Counted from the stretch's first letter, positions 17,454 through 28,270 are shown. The stretch is DNA of 64,000 bases from Halomonas halophila (GCF_030406665.1 NZ_CP129121.1:1922001-1986000); one strand, 5' to 3'. A program made the numbers and translations. The notes: generated by a model not told the origin, from the letters alone.

Positions 17454-17726
17454 TTAGTTGACGGAATCCTTGAGCGCCTTGCCGGCCTTGAAGCTCGGCA
17501 CCTTGGCGGCGCTGATCTCGATCGGCTCACCGGTCTGCGGGTTACGGCCGGTACGCGCGGCCCGCTCCTTGACGGTGAAGGTGCCGAAACCCACCAGGGA
17601 GACGCTGTCGCCCTTCTTCAGGCTGTCAGCCACGGCGTCGACCATGGCGTCCAGCGCACGGGAAGCGGCTGCCTTGGGAATATCGGCAGACGCAGCAATG
17701 GCTTCGATCAGCTCGGACTTGTTCAC
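17454..17726 (-). CDS. hupB: DNA-binding protein HU, beta subunit
   Basis: Nucleoid protein of 90 aa, the usual size. It begins MNKSELIEAIAASADI and contains the signature GFGTFTVKERAARTGRNPQTG, where the arm's proline-tipped loop intercalates into DNA. It compacts and bends DNA without strong sequence preference. Its own terminator follows and a 177-bp gap separates it from lon, so it is probably transcribed independently. The lon-adjacent position is the standard hupB location, which favours hupB over hupA. Confidence 0.95.
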   Translation of the reverse strand: MNKSELIEAIAASADIPKAAASRALDAMVDAVADSLKKGDSVSLVGFGTFTVKERAARTGRNPQTGEPIEISAAKVPSFKAGKALKDSVN

Positions 17727-17864
17727 ACTTCACCCCTTGACTGTTACGTAAATTGGCTCTAATCGGCGAGACTTACGGCTGACTGACGCGATCACAGCAT
17801 GGCGATAGTTTATAGCAATGCGATGAAAGACGTGTCAAGCAACCTTCCCTGACAATCCCCGTCA

Positions 17865-17886
17865 TGCCGGGGTTTTCACCCCGGCA
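17865..17886. terminator. Hairpin after lon
   Basis: Nine-bp stem TGCCGGGGT / ACCCCGGCA with a four-base loop, 18 bases after the lon stop. No clear U-tract follows on the minus strand, so it may stabilise the mRNA end rather than terminate. Confidence 0.5.
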
Positions 17887-17903
17887 AGCAGGAAAAAATG
17901 TCG

Positions 17904-20312
<2,409 letters not shown>

Positions 20313-20351
20313 CGCAGACCTTCCTCAAACGATCAGTGGAGATACCCAAGG

Positions 20352-20379
20352 AATGGGGGCGATGACGCGGCATTGCAAG
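20352..20379 (-). promoter_or_regulatory. Candidate heat-shock (sigma-32) promoter of lon
   Basis: Minus strand: CTTGCA (20379-20374), 15-base spacer, CCCCATT (20358-20352), starting transcription about 35-40 bases before the lon ATG. This matches the sigma-32 consensus CTTGAA-N13-15-CCCCAT well; lon is a classical sigma-32 gene. Confidence 0.55.
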
Positions 20380-20404
20380 GCCAAGGCAATGACGGCGCAA
20401 AGAA

Positions 20405-20426
20405 AAGGGCCGCCGAGGCGGCCCTT
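20405..20426 (-). terminator. Intrinsic terminator of clpX
   Basis: Nine-bp stem AAGGGCCGC / GCGGCCCTT with a four-base loop; on the minus strand it is followed by TTCTTT. It lies 50 bases after the clpX stop. Confidence 0.75.
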
Positions 20427-20476
20427 GGGTCGACGCGGCCCGATCGCGGGCAGCGCACCGGCGCGAGACGGGCGTC

Positions 20477-21754
20477 TCAGCCGTCGGTGCCGTCGACCTT
20501 CTGCGATTCCTGCTGGGAGTAGATCAGCAGCGGCTCGCTTTCGCCGGCGATGACGGATGCATCGATCACCACCTTGGAGACGCCTTCCAGGGAAGGAATC
20601 TCGTACATGGTGTCGAGCAGCACCGACTCGAGGATGGAGCGCAGGCCGCGCGCCCCGGTCTTGCGCTCCATGGCCTTGTGAGCCACCGCACGCAGCGCGT
20701 CCTCGCGGAAGTCGAGCTCGACGTTCTCCATCTCGAACAGCCGGGCGTACTGCTTGATCAGCGAGTTCTTCGGCTCGGTGAGGATCTGGATCAGCGCATC
20801 CTCGGTGAGCTCGGTCAGGGTCGCGATCACCGGCAGACGGCCGACGAACTCGGGAATCAGGCCGAACTTGACCAGATCCTCGGGCTCCACGTCCATCAGC
20901 AGGTCGCCGACACCCTTGGTCTCGTCCTTGCTCTTCACCTCGGCGTTGAAGCCGATGCCGCCCTTCTCGGCGCGATCACGGATGACCTTGTCGAGGCCGG
21001 CGAAGGCACCGCCGACGATGAACAGCATGTTGGTGGTGTCGACCTGGACGAACTCTTGCTGCGGATGCTTGCGACCACCCTGGGGCGGCACCGAGGCGGT
21101 AGTGCCCTCGATCAGCTTGAGCAGCGCCTGCTGCACGCCCTCACCGGAGACGTCCCGGGTGATGGACGGGTTGTCCGACTTGCGCGAGATCTTGTCGATC
21201 TCGTCGATGTAGACGATGCCGCGCTGGGCCTTGTCCACATCGTAGTCGCACTTCTGCAGCAGCTTCTGGATGATGTTCTCGACATCCTCGCCGACGTAGC
21301 CCGCCTCGGTGAGCGTGGTGGCATCGGCGATGGTGAACGGCACGTTGAGCAGCCGCGCCAGCGTCTCGGCCAGCAGCGTCTTGCCACTACCGGTCGGGCC
21401 GATCAGCAGGATGTTCGACTTGCCGAGCTCCACTTCGTCCTTGGACGCATAGCGCAGCCGCTTGTAGTGGTTGTAGACCGCCACCGACAGCACCATCTTG
21501 GCGCGGTCCTGGCCGATCACGTAGTCGTCGAGGGTGTGACGAATCTCGCGGGGGGCAGGCAGACGCTCCTCGTCGCTCTCGGCATCGGCATCGAGCACCT
21601 CCTCGCGAATGATGTCGTTGCACAGATCGACACACTCATCGCAGATATAGACGGACGGGCCGGCAATCAGCTTGCGCACTTCGTTCTGGTTCTTGCCGCA
21701 GAACGAGCAGTACAGCAGCTTGCCGCCTTCGTCCTTGCCTTTGCCGTCGGCCAT
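20477..21754 (-). CDS. clpX: ATP-dependent Clp protease ATP-binding subunit ClpX
   Basis: AAA+ unfoldase (425 aa) that feeds substrates such as SsrA-tagged proteins to ClpP. The N-terminal zinc-binding domain has two CxxC pairs (YCSFCGKNQ and YICDECVDLC). Walker A GPTGSGKT, Walker B IVYIDEIDKI and the ClpP-docking IGF-type loop (GIGFNAEV) are present; pore-loop segment GYVGEDVE is intact. It follows clpP by 76 bp with a 9-bp-stem hairpin in the gap (21774-21793) that could tune clpX relative to clpP. Confidence 0.97.
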   Translation of the reverse strand: MADGKGKDEGGKLLYCSFCGKNQNEVRKLIAGPSVYICDECVDLCNDIIREEVLDADAESDEERLPAPREIRHTLDDYVIGQDRAKMVLSVAVYNHYKRLRYASKDEVELGKSNILLIGPTGSGKTLLAETLARLLNVPFTIADATTLTEAGYVGEDVENIIQKLLQKCDYDVDKAQRGIVYIDEIDKISRKSDNPSITRDVSGEGVQQALLKLIEGTTASVPPQGGRKHPQQEFVQVDTTNMLFIVGGAFAGLDKVIRDRAEKGGIGFNAEVKSKDETKGVGDLLMDVEPEDLVKFGLIPEFVGRLPVIATLTELTEDALIQILTEPKNSLIKQYARLFEMENVELDFREDALRAVAHKAMERKTGARGLRSILESVLLDTMYEIPSLEGVSKVVIDASVIAGESEPLLIYSQQESQKVDGTDG

Positions 21755-21830
21755 TCGCGTACCTCTCTCGCAGCGGCGGCCCGTGGGCCGCCGGGAATCA
21801 CGTAATCACAGCGTGGTTGATTTCACGCTA

Positions 21831-22451
21831 TCAGGATGTCGGCCGCTTATCCAGCACGGCGTCGATCAGGCCATATTCCGCCGCCTGAGGACCGCTCATG
21901 AAGTTGTCGCGGTCGGTATCCCGGGCGATCGTCTCGAAGTCCTGACCGGTATGATCGGCCAGGATCTGGTTGAGCTTCTCGCGAATACCGAGGATCTCGC
22001 GGGTGTGGATCTCGATGTCCGAGGCCTGACCCTGGTAGCCGCCCAGCGGCTGGTGGATCATCATCCGCGAGTTGGGCAGGCAGTAGCGCTTGCCCGCCGC
22101 GCCGCCGGCCAGCAGCAGCGCACCCATGCTCGCCGCCTGACCGATGCACACGGTGGAGACGTCGGGCTTGATGAACTGCATGGTGTCGTAGATCGACATC
22201 CCCGCGGTGACGGAGCCACCCGGCGAATTGATGTACAGATGGATGTCCTTGTCCGGGTTCTCGGACTCCAGGAACAGCATCTGTGCCACCAGCAGGTTGG
22301 CCGTGTAGTCCTCGACCGGCCCCACCAGGAAGATCACGCGCTCCTTGAGCAGGCGGGAGTAGATGTCGTAGGCCCGCTCGCCGCGTGCGCTCTGTTCGAC
22401 CACCATCGGCACCAGGCCGCCGGCGGATTGGGTATCGAACTCGTTGCTCAT
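21831..22451 (-). CDS. clpP: ATP-dependent Clp protease proteolytic subunit
   Basis: Serine peptidase (206 aa) forming the tetradecameric chamber used with ClpX and ClpA. The catalytic triad is visible: Ser in GQAASMGALLL, His in MIHQPLGGYQGQA, Asp in ARDTDRDNFM. The start MSNEFDTQSAGGLVPMVVEQ at 22451 includes the short propeptide that is processed in the family. It lies between tig and clpX in the usual order. A sigma-32-like promoter lies about 100 bp upstream. Confidence 0.96.
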   Translation of the reverse strand: MSNEFDTQSAGGLVPMVVEQSARGERAYDIYSRLLKERVIFLVGPVEDYTANLLVAQMLFLESENPDKDIHLYINSPGGSVTAGMSIYDTMQFIKPDVSTVCIGQAASMGALLLAGGAAGKRYCLPNSRMMIHQPLGGYQGQASDIEIHTREILGIREKLNQILADHTGQDFETIARDTDRDNFMSGPQAAEYGLIDAVLDKRPTS

Positions 22452-22551
22452 GGTGATGTCCTTGCGTCCGATGTGTGGGGGCGACACCAGTAGCCCGCCG
22501 GGCTGGGCTGATCTCGCGAGGGTCACGGAGTTTTCATACCTCAGGGAAAGG

Positions 22552-22577
22552 TGGGGGTGAATAGCGCACTATTCAAC
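22552..22577 (-). promoter_or_regulatory. Candidate heat-shock promoter of clpPX
   Basis: Minus strand: GTTGAA (22577-22572), 14-base spacer, CCCCCA (22557-22552), about 100 bases before clpP. The spacer contains the inverted repeat GAATAG-CGCA-CTATTC. The match to sigma-32 is fair, and clpP is heat-shock controlled in related bacteria. Confidence 0.4.
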
Positions 22578-22645
22578 GCCGCGCCTCGCCGATGGCGAAA
22601 AACGCCATGCGTCACCGCCGATCAGCGACATCCCGGCAGGACGTC

Positions 22646-22676
22646 CACCCTTCCGCCCGCGGCGGGCGGAAGGGTG
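22646..22676. terminator. Strong hairpin after tig
   Basis: Fourteen-bp perfect stem CACCCTTCCGCCCG / CGGGCGGAAGGGTG with a three-base loop, ten bases after the tig stop. There is no U-tract, so it may be a Rho-related or mRNA-stabilising structure. Confidence 0.6.
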
Positions 22677-22686
22677 AAAGCGGCCA

Positions 22687-24042
22687 TCAGGCCTGGGCTT
22701 CGGCCTCGTCGGCCTCTTCGTCGTCGGCCTGGCCACCCTGCTGCTGGGCGGCGGCCAGCGCATCCTGGTAGCTCATCTCGACGTCTTTGACGCCGGCCTG
22801 GCCGAGCAGCACGTCGACGGCCTTCTCCTCGAGGACCGCGGACTTGACCTGATCCTTCATCTGGTCGTTGCCCATGTAGTAGTCGACGACCTGCTGCGGC
22901 TCCTGGTACTGCTGAGCCAGCTCCTCGACCTTGGCCTTGATCTCGTCGTCGGAGACGTCGAGCTCGTTGACCTTGATCACTTCGGCCAGCAGCAGGCCGA
23001 TCTGCACGCGGCTCTTGGCCTGCTCGGCGAACAGCTCGTCCGGCAGCTGGCTGACGTCGAAGTCCTCGCCGAGGCCGAACTGCTGAGCGGCCTGACGCTT
23101 GAGACCATCGGTCTCCTGCTGGATCAGGGCCTGCGGCACCGGAATCTCGTTGGCCTGCTTGAGCGCCTCGAGGACCTGCTGCTTGACGCGATTGTCGACG
23201 GCCTGGCTGGCCTCGCGGGTCATGTTCTTGGTGATCTCGTCACGGAACTTGGCCAGATCACCGTCTTCGACGCCGAACTTCTCGACGAAGGCCGCATCGA
23301 TCTCGGGCAGGGCCTGGGCCTTGACGCCGTTGACCTTGACCTTGAAGGTCGCTTCCTGACCGGCCAGCTGCTCGGCCTGGTAGTCCTCGGGGAAGGTGAC
23401 CTTGAGCTCCTTTTCCTCACCGGCCTTGGCGCCGATCAGCTGCTCTTCGAAGCCGGGGATGAAGCTGCCGGAACCGATCACCAGGTCGTGACCCTCGGCG
23501 CTGCCGCCTTCGAACGGCTCGTCGCCCAGGTAGCCCTGGAAGTCGATGTTGACCTGATCGCCGTCCTCGGCAGCACGCTCCACCTCTTCCCAGGCGGCGT
23601 TCTGCTTGCGCAGGGTCTCGATCATCTCGTCGACGTCGGCGTCGGTGACCTGGACCACCGGACGCTCGACCTCGGTGCCCTCGATGGAAGCCAGCTCGAT
23701 TTCCGGGTAGACCTCCAGGGTCGCGGTGAACTCGAGGTCCTTGCCCGCCTCGTTGACGTGGGCTTCGATCTGCGGGTTACCGGCCGGGTTGAGGCTCTCG
23801 TCGGTGATGGCCTTGACGTAACGCTCGCGCATCACCTCGCCGACCACCTCGTCGCGCACGCCGCGACCATAGCGCTGGCGGATCACGGACATCGGCACCT
23901 TGCCCTGACGAAAACCATCCAGGCGCACGTTCTTGGCGGCGTCCTTGAGGCGAGCGGCAACGGCATCGTCGATTTCGGCGGCCGGCACCTGAACCGTGAC
24001 GCGGCGTTCAATCTGGGAGGTCGTATCGACGGAAACTTGCAT
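22687..24042 (-). CDS. tig: Trigger factor
   Basis: Ribosome-bound chaperone and peptidyl-prolyl isomerase (451 aa). The N-terminal ribosome-binding domain contains the signature FRQGKVPMSVIRQRYG. The FKBP-type domain lies near residues 160-245 (GDQVNIDFQGYLGDEPFEGGSAEG, EKELKVTFPEDYQAEQLAG), followed by the helical C-terminal arms. It ends in a very acidic, Gln-rich tail (QQGGQADDEEADEAEAQA). The start MQVSVDTTSQIERRV at 24042 has an AGAGGA ribosome binding site. It is the first gene of tig-clpP-clpX-lon. Confidence 0.96.
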   Translation of the reverse strand: MQVSVDTTSQIERRVTVQVPAAEIDDAVAARLKDAAKNVRLDGFRQGKVPMSVIRQRYGRGVRDEVVGEVMRERYVKAITDESLNPAGNPQIEAHVNEAGKDLEFTATLEVYPEIELASIEGTEVERPVVQVTDADVDEMIETLRKQNAAWEEVERAAEDGDQVNIDFQGYLGDEPFEGGSAEGHDLVIGSGSFIPGFEEQLIGAKAGEEKELKVTFPEDYQAEQLAGQEATFKVKVNGVKAQALPEIDAAFVEKFGVEDGDLAKFRDEITKNMTREASQAVDNRVKQQVLEALKQANEIPVPQALIQQETDGLKRQAAQQFGLGEDFDVSQLPDELFAEQAKSRVQIGLLLAEVIKVNELDVSDDEIKAKVEELAQQYQEPQQVVDYYMGNDQMKDQVKSAVLEEKAVDVLLGQAGVKDVEMSYQDALAAAQQQGGQADDEEADEAEAQA

Positions 24043-24348
24043 GAATTGTCCTCTGCCGACTGGGGCGTTCAGTGTGTGAAAAAGCGCTGCGTGAAGAGCG
24101 TTGAAACATTCAAGGGCAAGGATTCTATGAATCCCGCCCAGCAGTGGCAAGCGCCATGCACGAAGTTATGGGGGCGATCACCCGATTAGACAAGGGGATA
24201 TCGTCGATTCTCCGTGCCCTGGTCCGACCGGACGCGGCAATCGCAGCTGCCGGAAACGACAACATCGCCGCCCACCCCGAAATGGATGGCAGCGTCACGA
24301 AACGATAACGACGGGAGATCACTGAAAAACAAAGAAGAAGGGAGGCAA
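24043..24348. other. Intergenic region between tig and the tRNA cluster
   Basis: About 300 bp with no credible gene. It must contain the tig promoter. The end next to the tRNA-His gene is rich in T on the minus strand (CTTCTTCTTTGTTTTTC), which may end the tRNA transcript, though no hairpin precedes it. Confidence 0.6.
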
Positions 24349-24424
24349 TGGGGTGGATGATGGGGATCGAACCCACGACCACCGGAGCCACAATCCGGGG
24401 CTCTACCACTGAGCTACATCCACC
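24349..24424 (-). tRNA. tRNA-His (GTG), copy 1
   Basis: Full cloverleaf on the minus strand: acceptor GTGGATG / CATCCAC, D-arm GCTCAGTGGTAGAGC, anticodon arm CCGGA-TTGTGGC-TCCGG with anticodon GTG, T-arm with GGTTCGATCC, discriminator C and encoded CCA. The extra G at position -1 that marks tRNA-His is present at 24424. It is the last gene of a four-tRNA cluster. Confidence 0.95.
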
Positions 24425-24446
24425 ACTGCCTGGGGTGATATCGAAA

Positions 24447-24522
24447 TGGGGTGGATGATGGGGATCGAACCCACGACCACCGGAGCCACAATCCGGGGCT
24501 CTACCACTGAGCTACATCCACC
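24447..24522 (-). tRNA. tRNA-His (GTG), copy 2
   Basis: Identical to the copy 22 bp downstream, including the -1 G, anticodon GTG and encoded CCA. A recent tandem duplication or gene conversion explains the identity. Confidence 0.95.
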
Positions 24523-24571
24523 ATTTCGATTTCGCTCGACCGACACGAGACCGCTAAGACGCCATCTGGAC

Positions 24572-24648
24572 TGGCACGCCCAGCAGGACTCGAACCTGCA
24601 ACCTACGGCTTAGAAGGCCGTTGCTCTATCCGGTTGAGCTATGGGCGC
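24572..24648 (-). tRNA. tRNA-Arg (TCT)
   Basis: Acceptor GCGCCCA / TGGGCGT, anticodon loop CTTCTAA with anticodon TCT, T-arm GGTTCGAGTCC, discriminator G and encoded CCA. It reads AGA/AGG codons, which are rare in the GC-rich genes here but commoner in the AT-rich polysaccharide block. Confidence 0.95.
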
Positions 24649-24716
24649 ATTCTACGTTCCCGAGCATCTTACCGCAAGCAGAAAATTGAACTTTTTTCTA
24701 TTCAATCAACAGCTTG

Positions 24717-24793
24717 TGGTCGGGGTGGAGGGATTTGAACCCCCGACATCCTGCTCCCAAAGCAGGCGCGCTACCAGACTGCGCTACACCCCG
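24717..24793 (-). tRNA. tRNA-Pro (TGG)
   Basis: Acceptor CGGGGTG / CACCCCG, anticodon loop TTTGGGA with anticodon TGG, T-arm GGTTCAAATCC, discriminator A and encoded CCA. First gene of the Pro-Arg-His-His cluster on the minus strand; its promoter should lie in the gap before folD. Confidence 0.95.
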
Positions 24794-25056
24794 CCGGCTC
24801 TTGCACGGCCTCGACGCCGCCGCAGGGGCCTCATCGAGCGCTGCGTATTTTACGGATCTCTCCGCGCTCGTCAAGCCACAATGCCCTTTGATCAGGATGT
24901 TAGCCGATCCTCCTTTGTCTTCATCTCCGCCCGCCGGCTCCCCATGACCGCCCTGCCCCGCGGCCGGCCCCCGAGATCGCTTTGCCTGAACGCCGGCTCA
25001 TGCGAAAATCGCCGCTCTTTTTCTCACCGTCTTCTTTTCACCCAGAGGGAAACTCG

Positions 25057-25917
25057 ATGTCCGCCCAACTGATCGATGGCAAGTCCATTGCTGCCCGAGT
25101 CCGCCAGCAGGTCGCACGCCAGGTGCAGGCACGCCGCGAGGCCGGAGCACGGGTCCCCGGGCTTGCCGTCGTGCTGGTGGGGCAAGACCCGGCATCCGCC
25201 GTCTACGTGCGCAACAAGCAGCGCGCCTGCGAGGAAGCCGGCATCCAGTCGATCAAGTACGAGCTGCCCGCCGAGACCTCCCAGGCCGAGCTCGAGGATC
25301 TGGTCGATCGCCTCAACGCCGACACGAGCGTCGATGGCATTCTGGTCCAGCTGCCGCTGCCCGACCACCTCGATTCGCGCCCGATCCTCGAGCGCATCCT
25401 CCCCCACAAGGACGTCGACGGCTTCCACCCCTATAACCTGGGCCGACTCGCCCAGCGCCTGCCGCTGCTGCGTCCCTGCACGCCCAAGGGCATCATTACC
25501 CTGCTGCAGGACACCGGCGTGGACGTGCGCGGCCTGGACGCCACCGTGGTCGGCGCCTCCAACATCGTGGGCCGCCCCATGGCCATGGAACTGATGTTGG
25601 CCGGCTGCACCACGACCGTCTGCCACCGCTTCACCCGCAACCTCGAGGAGCACGTGCGTCGTGCCGAGTTGCTGGTGGTCGCCGTCGGCGTGCCGGGGCT
25701 GGTCAAGGGCGAATGGGTCCGTGACGACGCCATCGTCATCGACGTGGGCATCAACCGCCAGGACGATGGCCGCCTGATCGGCGACGTGGAGTTCGAGCCC
25801 GCCGCCGCCCGTGCCAGCTACATCACGCCGGTCCCCGGCGGCGTGGGGCCGATGACCGTGGCCTCGCTGCTCGAGAACACCCTGCTCGCCGCCGAGATGC
25901 ACGACGCTCAAGCCTAA
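25057..25917 (+). CDS. folD: Bifunctional methylenetetrahydrofolate dehydrogenase/cyclohydrolase
   Basis: Cytosolic one-carbon enzyme (286 aa) converting 5,10-methylene-THF to 10-formyl-THF with NADP. It begins MSAQLIDGKSIAARVR; the catalytic lysine is K54 in YVRNKQRACEEAGI, the folate-site motif is QLPLPDHL, and the Rossmann part has VVGASNIVGRPMA and the C-terminal TPVPGGVGPMTVA. The start has an AGAGGG ribosome binding site. It is divergent from the tRNA cluster and followed nine bases after the stop by a degenerate palindrome. Confidence 0.96.
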   Translation: MSAQLIDGKSIAARVRQQVARQVQARREAGARVPGLAVVLVGQDPASAVYVRNKQRACEEAGIQSIKYELPAETSQAELEDLVDRLNADTSVDGILVQLPLPDHLDSRPILERILPHKDVDGFHPYNLGRLAQRLPLLRPCTPKGIITLLQDTGVDVRGLDATVVGASNIVGRPMAMELMLAGCTTTVCHRFTRNLEEHVRRAELLVVAVGVPGLVKGEWVRDDAIVIDVGINRQDDGRLIGDVEFEPAAARASYITPVPGGVGPMTVASLLENTLLAAEMHDAQA

Positions 25918-25926
25918 CTCCCTCTT

Positions 25927-25984
25927 GGGGTCAGAGCTTCAGTCCCCCTTGGGGTCTGACCCCGGCAACATGACCCCGGCAACA
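25927..25984. repeat. GGGGTCAGACCC-family repeat, copy B (degenerate) with tandem duplication
   Basis: GGGGTCAGAGCTTCAG (25927-25942) is followed by GGGGTCTGACCCC (25951-25963), so the outer GGGGTCAGA / TCTGACCCC arms pair (25927-25935 with 25955-25963). Overlapping the end, the 14-mer TGACCCCGGCAACA is repeated twice in tandem (25957-25984). It lies nine bases after the folD stop. Confidence 0.7.
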
Positions 25985-26074
25985 GGGCCACGGAGACCGG
26001 CGCCTGCCGTGCACCCGTGGCCCGATTTCGTTAAGATGTGCCGCTGATTTCCACCGACTCGCGAGGTCCGCCCG

Positions 26075-26548
26075 ATGAGCGACAAGATGAACGTCGAAAG
26101 CTTCAATCTCGACCACACCAAGGTCAAGGCGCCCTACGTCCGTCTGGCCGGCGTCACCGTTGGCCAGCACGGCGACGAGATCACCAAGTACGACATGCGC
26201 ATCTGTCAGCCCAATCAGGACCACATGGCCATGCCCGGCCTGCACTCCCTCGAGCACCTGATGGCCGAGATGTCGCGCAACCATACCGACAAGGTCGTCG
26301 ACATCAGCCCCATGGGCTGCCAGACCGGCTTCTACTGGGCGATGATCAACCATGACGACTACGAGGGCATCCTGACGCTGATCGAGAAGACCCTCGAGGA
26401 CGTGCTCGAGGCCAGCGAAGTCCCCGCCTGCAACGAGATGCAGTGCGGCTGGGCCGCCAGTCACAGCCTCGAGGGCGCCAAGGACATCGCCCGCGGCTTT
26501 CTCGCCAAGCGTGACGAGTGGGCTCAGGTCTTCGGCGAAGACGCCTGA
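26075..26548 (+). CDS. luxS: S-ribosylhomocysteine lyase (AI-2 synthesis)
   Basis: Metalloenzyme (157 aa) that splits S-ribosylhomocysteine into homocysteine and DPD, the precursor of autoinducer AI-2. Metal ligands are in HSLEHL (H57, H61) and C124 in QCGWAASHSLEGA; the catalytic cysteine is C81 in MGCQTGFYW. A possible hairpin with arms GGGCCACG (25985-25992) and CGTGGCCC (26016-26023) lies in the leader. mtnN follows 42 bases downstream, so the two steps of SAH recycling are co-expressed. Confidence 0.96.
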   Translation: MSDKMNVESFNLDHTKVKAPYVRLAGVTVGQHGDEITKYDMRICQPNQDHMAMPGLHSLEHLMAEMSRNHTDKVVDISPMGCQTGFYWAMINHDDYEGILTLIEKTLEDVLEASEVPACNEMQCGWAASHSLEGAKDIARGFLAKRDEWAQVFGEDA

Positions 26549-26590
26549 CTCCCTCCTTCTGACACCTCACTTCGCGGAGACACCGGATAG

Positions 26591-27325
26591 ATGAAACGCA
26601 TCGGCATCATCGGCGCCATGGCCCAGGAAGTCGCTCGACTGGCGGACATGCTCGAGGATCGCGAGACCCGCACCCACGTCGGCTCCACCTTCCATCACGG
26701 CCGCCTGCACGGCGTCGAGGTGGTGATCCTGCAGTCCGGAATCGGCAAGGTGAACGCCGCCATCGGCACCACCCTGCTGATGGACATGTATCAGCCGGAA
26801 GCGATCATCAATACCGGCTCCGCCGGCGGCTTCGGCGAAGGGCTCGAGATCGGTGACGTGGTGGTCTCCAGCGAGGTGCGCCACCACGACGTCGACGCCG
26901 TGGTGTTCGGCTATGAACATGGCCAGGTGCCGCAGATGCCGGCCGCCTATCTGCCCGACACGCGGCTGGTGACAGTGGCCCGGGAATGCATCGAGGCGAT
27001 GAACGAGGTCAACGTGGTCGAGGGGCTGATCGCCACCGGCGACGTCTTCATGGCCTGCCCCGAGCTGGTGGCGACCACGCGCTCACGCTTCCCCACCATG
27101 CTCGCCGCCGAGATGGAGGCTGCGGCCATCGCCCAGACCTGCCATCTCTACGGCTGCCCCTTCGTGGTGATCCGCGCGCTGTCCGACATCGCCGGCGGCG
27201 GCGACAACCATCTTTCCTTCGAGGAGTTCCTCGACAAGGCCGCCGACCACTCGACGCGCATGGTCACCGCCATGGTGGCCAGGCTCGCCGAACCGGCGAC
27301 CGCGAGCGTCACCGTCGAGGACTGA
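26591..27325 (+). CDS. mtnN: 5'-methylthioadenosine/S-adenosylhomocysteine nucleosidase
   Basis: Nucleosidase (244 aa, also called Pfs) that removes adenine from SAH and MTA, producing the S-ribosylhomocysteine used by LuxS. Motifs: GIIGAMAQEV (general acid/base Glu at 13), NTGSAGGFGEGLEIGDVV, EMEAAAIAQ and the catalytic Asp in ALSDIAGG. It is adjacent to luxS, and the next gene starts within four bases of its stop. Confidence 0.95.
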   Translation: MKRIGIIGAMAQEVARLADMLEDRETRTHVGSTFHHGRLHGVEVVILQSGIGKVNAAIGTTLLMDMYQPEAIINTGSAGGFGEGLEIGDVVVSSEVRHHDVDAVVFGYEHGQVPQMPAAYLPDTRLVTVARECIEAMNEVNVVEGLIATGDVFMACPELVATTRSRFPTMLAAEMEAAAIAQTCHLYGCPFVVIRALSDIAGGGDNHLSFEEFLDKAADHSTRMVTAMVARLAEPATASVTVED

Positions 27326-27328
27326 CGC

Positions 27329-28270
27329 ATGCCACGCTGCCGCCTCCGCCTGCTGGGGCTGGCCCTGTGCCTGCCCCTGCTGCTTGGCGGCTGCGCCAGC
27401 CAGCGCAGCACCGATGGCATCCCCGCCATCGAGGCCCAGGACAACCCCGCCAAAGCCGAGACCAGCTTCCGGCGGCTTCCCGACCGCGTCTACACACCGC
27501 CGGACTGGCCTGCCCCGCTGACCGCCCGGGTCTATCTGCCGGACACGCCGGGCGACGCCCGTCGCCCGGCGGCGCTGGTCGTCCACGGCGGCGGCTGGCA
27601 GCGGCGCTCCCCCGACGACATGACGCCGATCGCCGAGCGACTGGCCGCCCGCGGCTACGTGGTCGCCAACATCGGCTATCGCTTCGCCCCCGACCACCGC
27701 TTTCCCGCCCAGCTGCACGACCTGCAGATCGCCATGACCTGGCTGCATGACAATGCCGACGCCTGGCGCATCGACACCGACCGCATCGTCGGCGTGGGCT
27801 ATTCCAGCGGCGCCCACCTCGTCAGCCTGCTCGCGGTACAGCAACCCGGTTCCCCACTCGACCGCCCTCATGGCGGAGAGAGGACACGCCTGGCCGCCGT
27901 GGTGGCCGGCGGCCTGCCCAGCGACCTGATGAAGTTCGACGACGGCCGCCTGGTCAGGGAATTCATCGGCGGCACCCGTGCCGAGAAGCCCCGCGCCTAT
28001 CGCCTGGCCTCCCCCGCCCGCCAGGTCGGCCCGCTGACGCCGCCCCACTTCCTGTTCCACGGCGATCGGGACAGCCTGGTCCCCGTGGATCACGCCACCG
28101 ACATGTATCGTCGCCTCGACGCCGCCGGCGTTCCCGCCGAGCTTTACCTGCAGACATGGCGCGGCCATATCACCGCCTTCCTGACCCGCGACGACGCCAT
28201 GGACGCCGCCCTGGCCTTCCTCGATGAGCAGCTCTCGGTTCCGGAGGCTGGTACGGGGTCAGACCCTTAA
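27329..28270 (+). CDS. Alpha/beta-hydrolase lipoprotein with repeat-derived C-terminus
   Basis: Secreted lipoprotein (313 aa). The signal sequence ends in the lipobox LLGGC, so the mature protein starts at the cysteine near residue 23. The fold is an esterase/lipase-type alpha/beta hydrolase: oxyanion motif HGGGW, nucleophile elbow GYSSGAH, acid in GDRDSLVP and a late histidine in RGHITAF. The substrate is unknown. It follows mtnN by three bases, so it may be co-transcribed. The last five codons plus stop (TGSDP-TAA) are encoded by the start of a GGGGTCAGACCC palindrome, so the original C-terminus was probably overwritten. Confidence 0.8.
   Translation: MPRCRLRLLGLALCLPLLLGGCASQRSTDGIPAIEAQDNPAKAETSFRRLPDRVYTPPDWPAPLTARVYLPDTPGDARRPAALVVHGGGWQRRSPDDMTPIAERLAARGYVVANIGYRFAPDHRFPAQLHDLQIAMTWLHDNADAWRIDTDRIVGVGYSSGAHLVSLLAVQQPGSPLDRPHGGERTRLAAVVAGGLPSDLMKFDDGRLVREFIGGTRAEKPRAYRLASPARQVGPLTPPHFLFHGDRDSLVPVDHATDMYRRLDAAGVPAELYLQTWRGHITAFLTRDDAMDAALAFLDEQLSVPEAGTGSDP

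Noticed and set aside
24125..24409. 94-codon frame overlapping the tRNA-His gene
   Set aside because: It runs through a clear tRNA gene and has no ribosome binding site.
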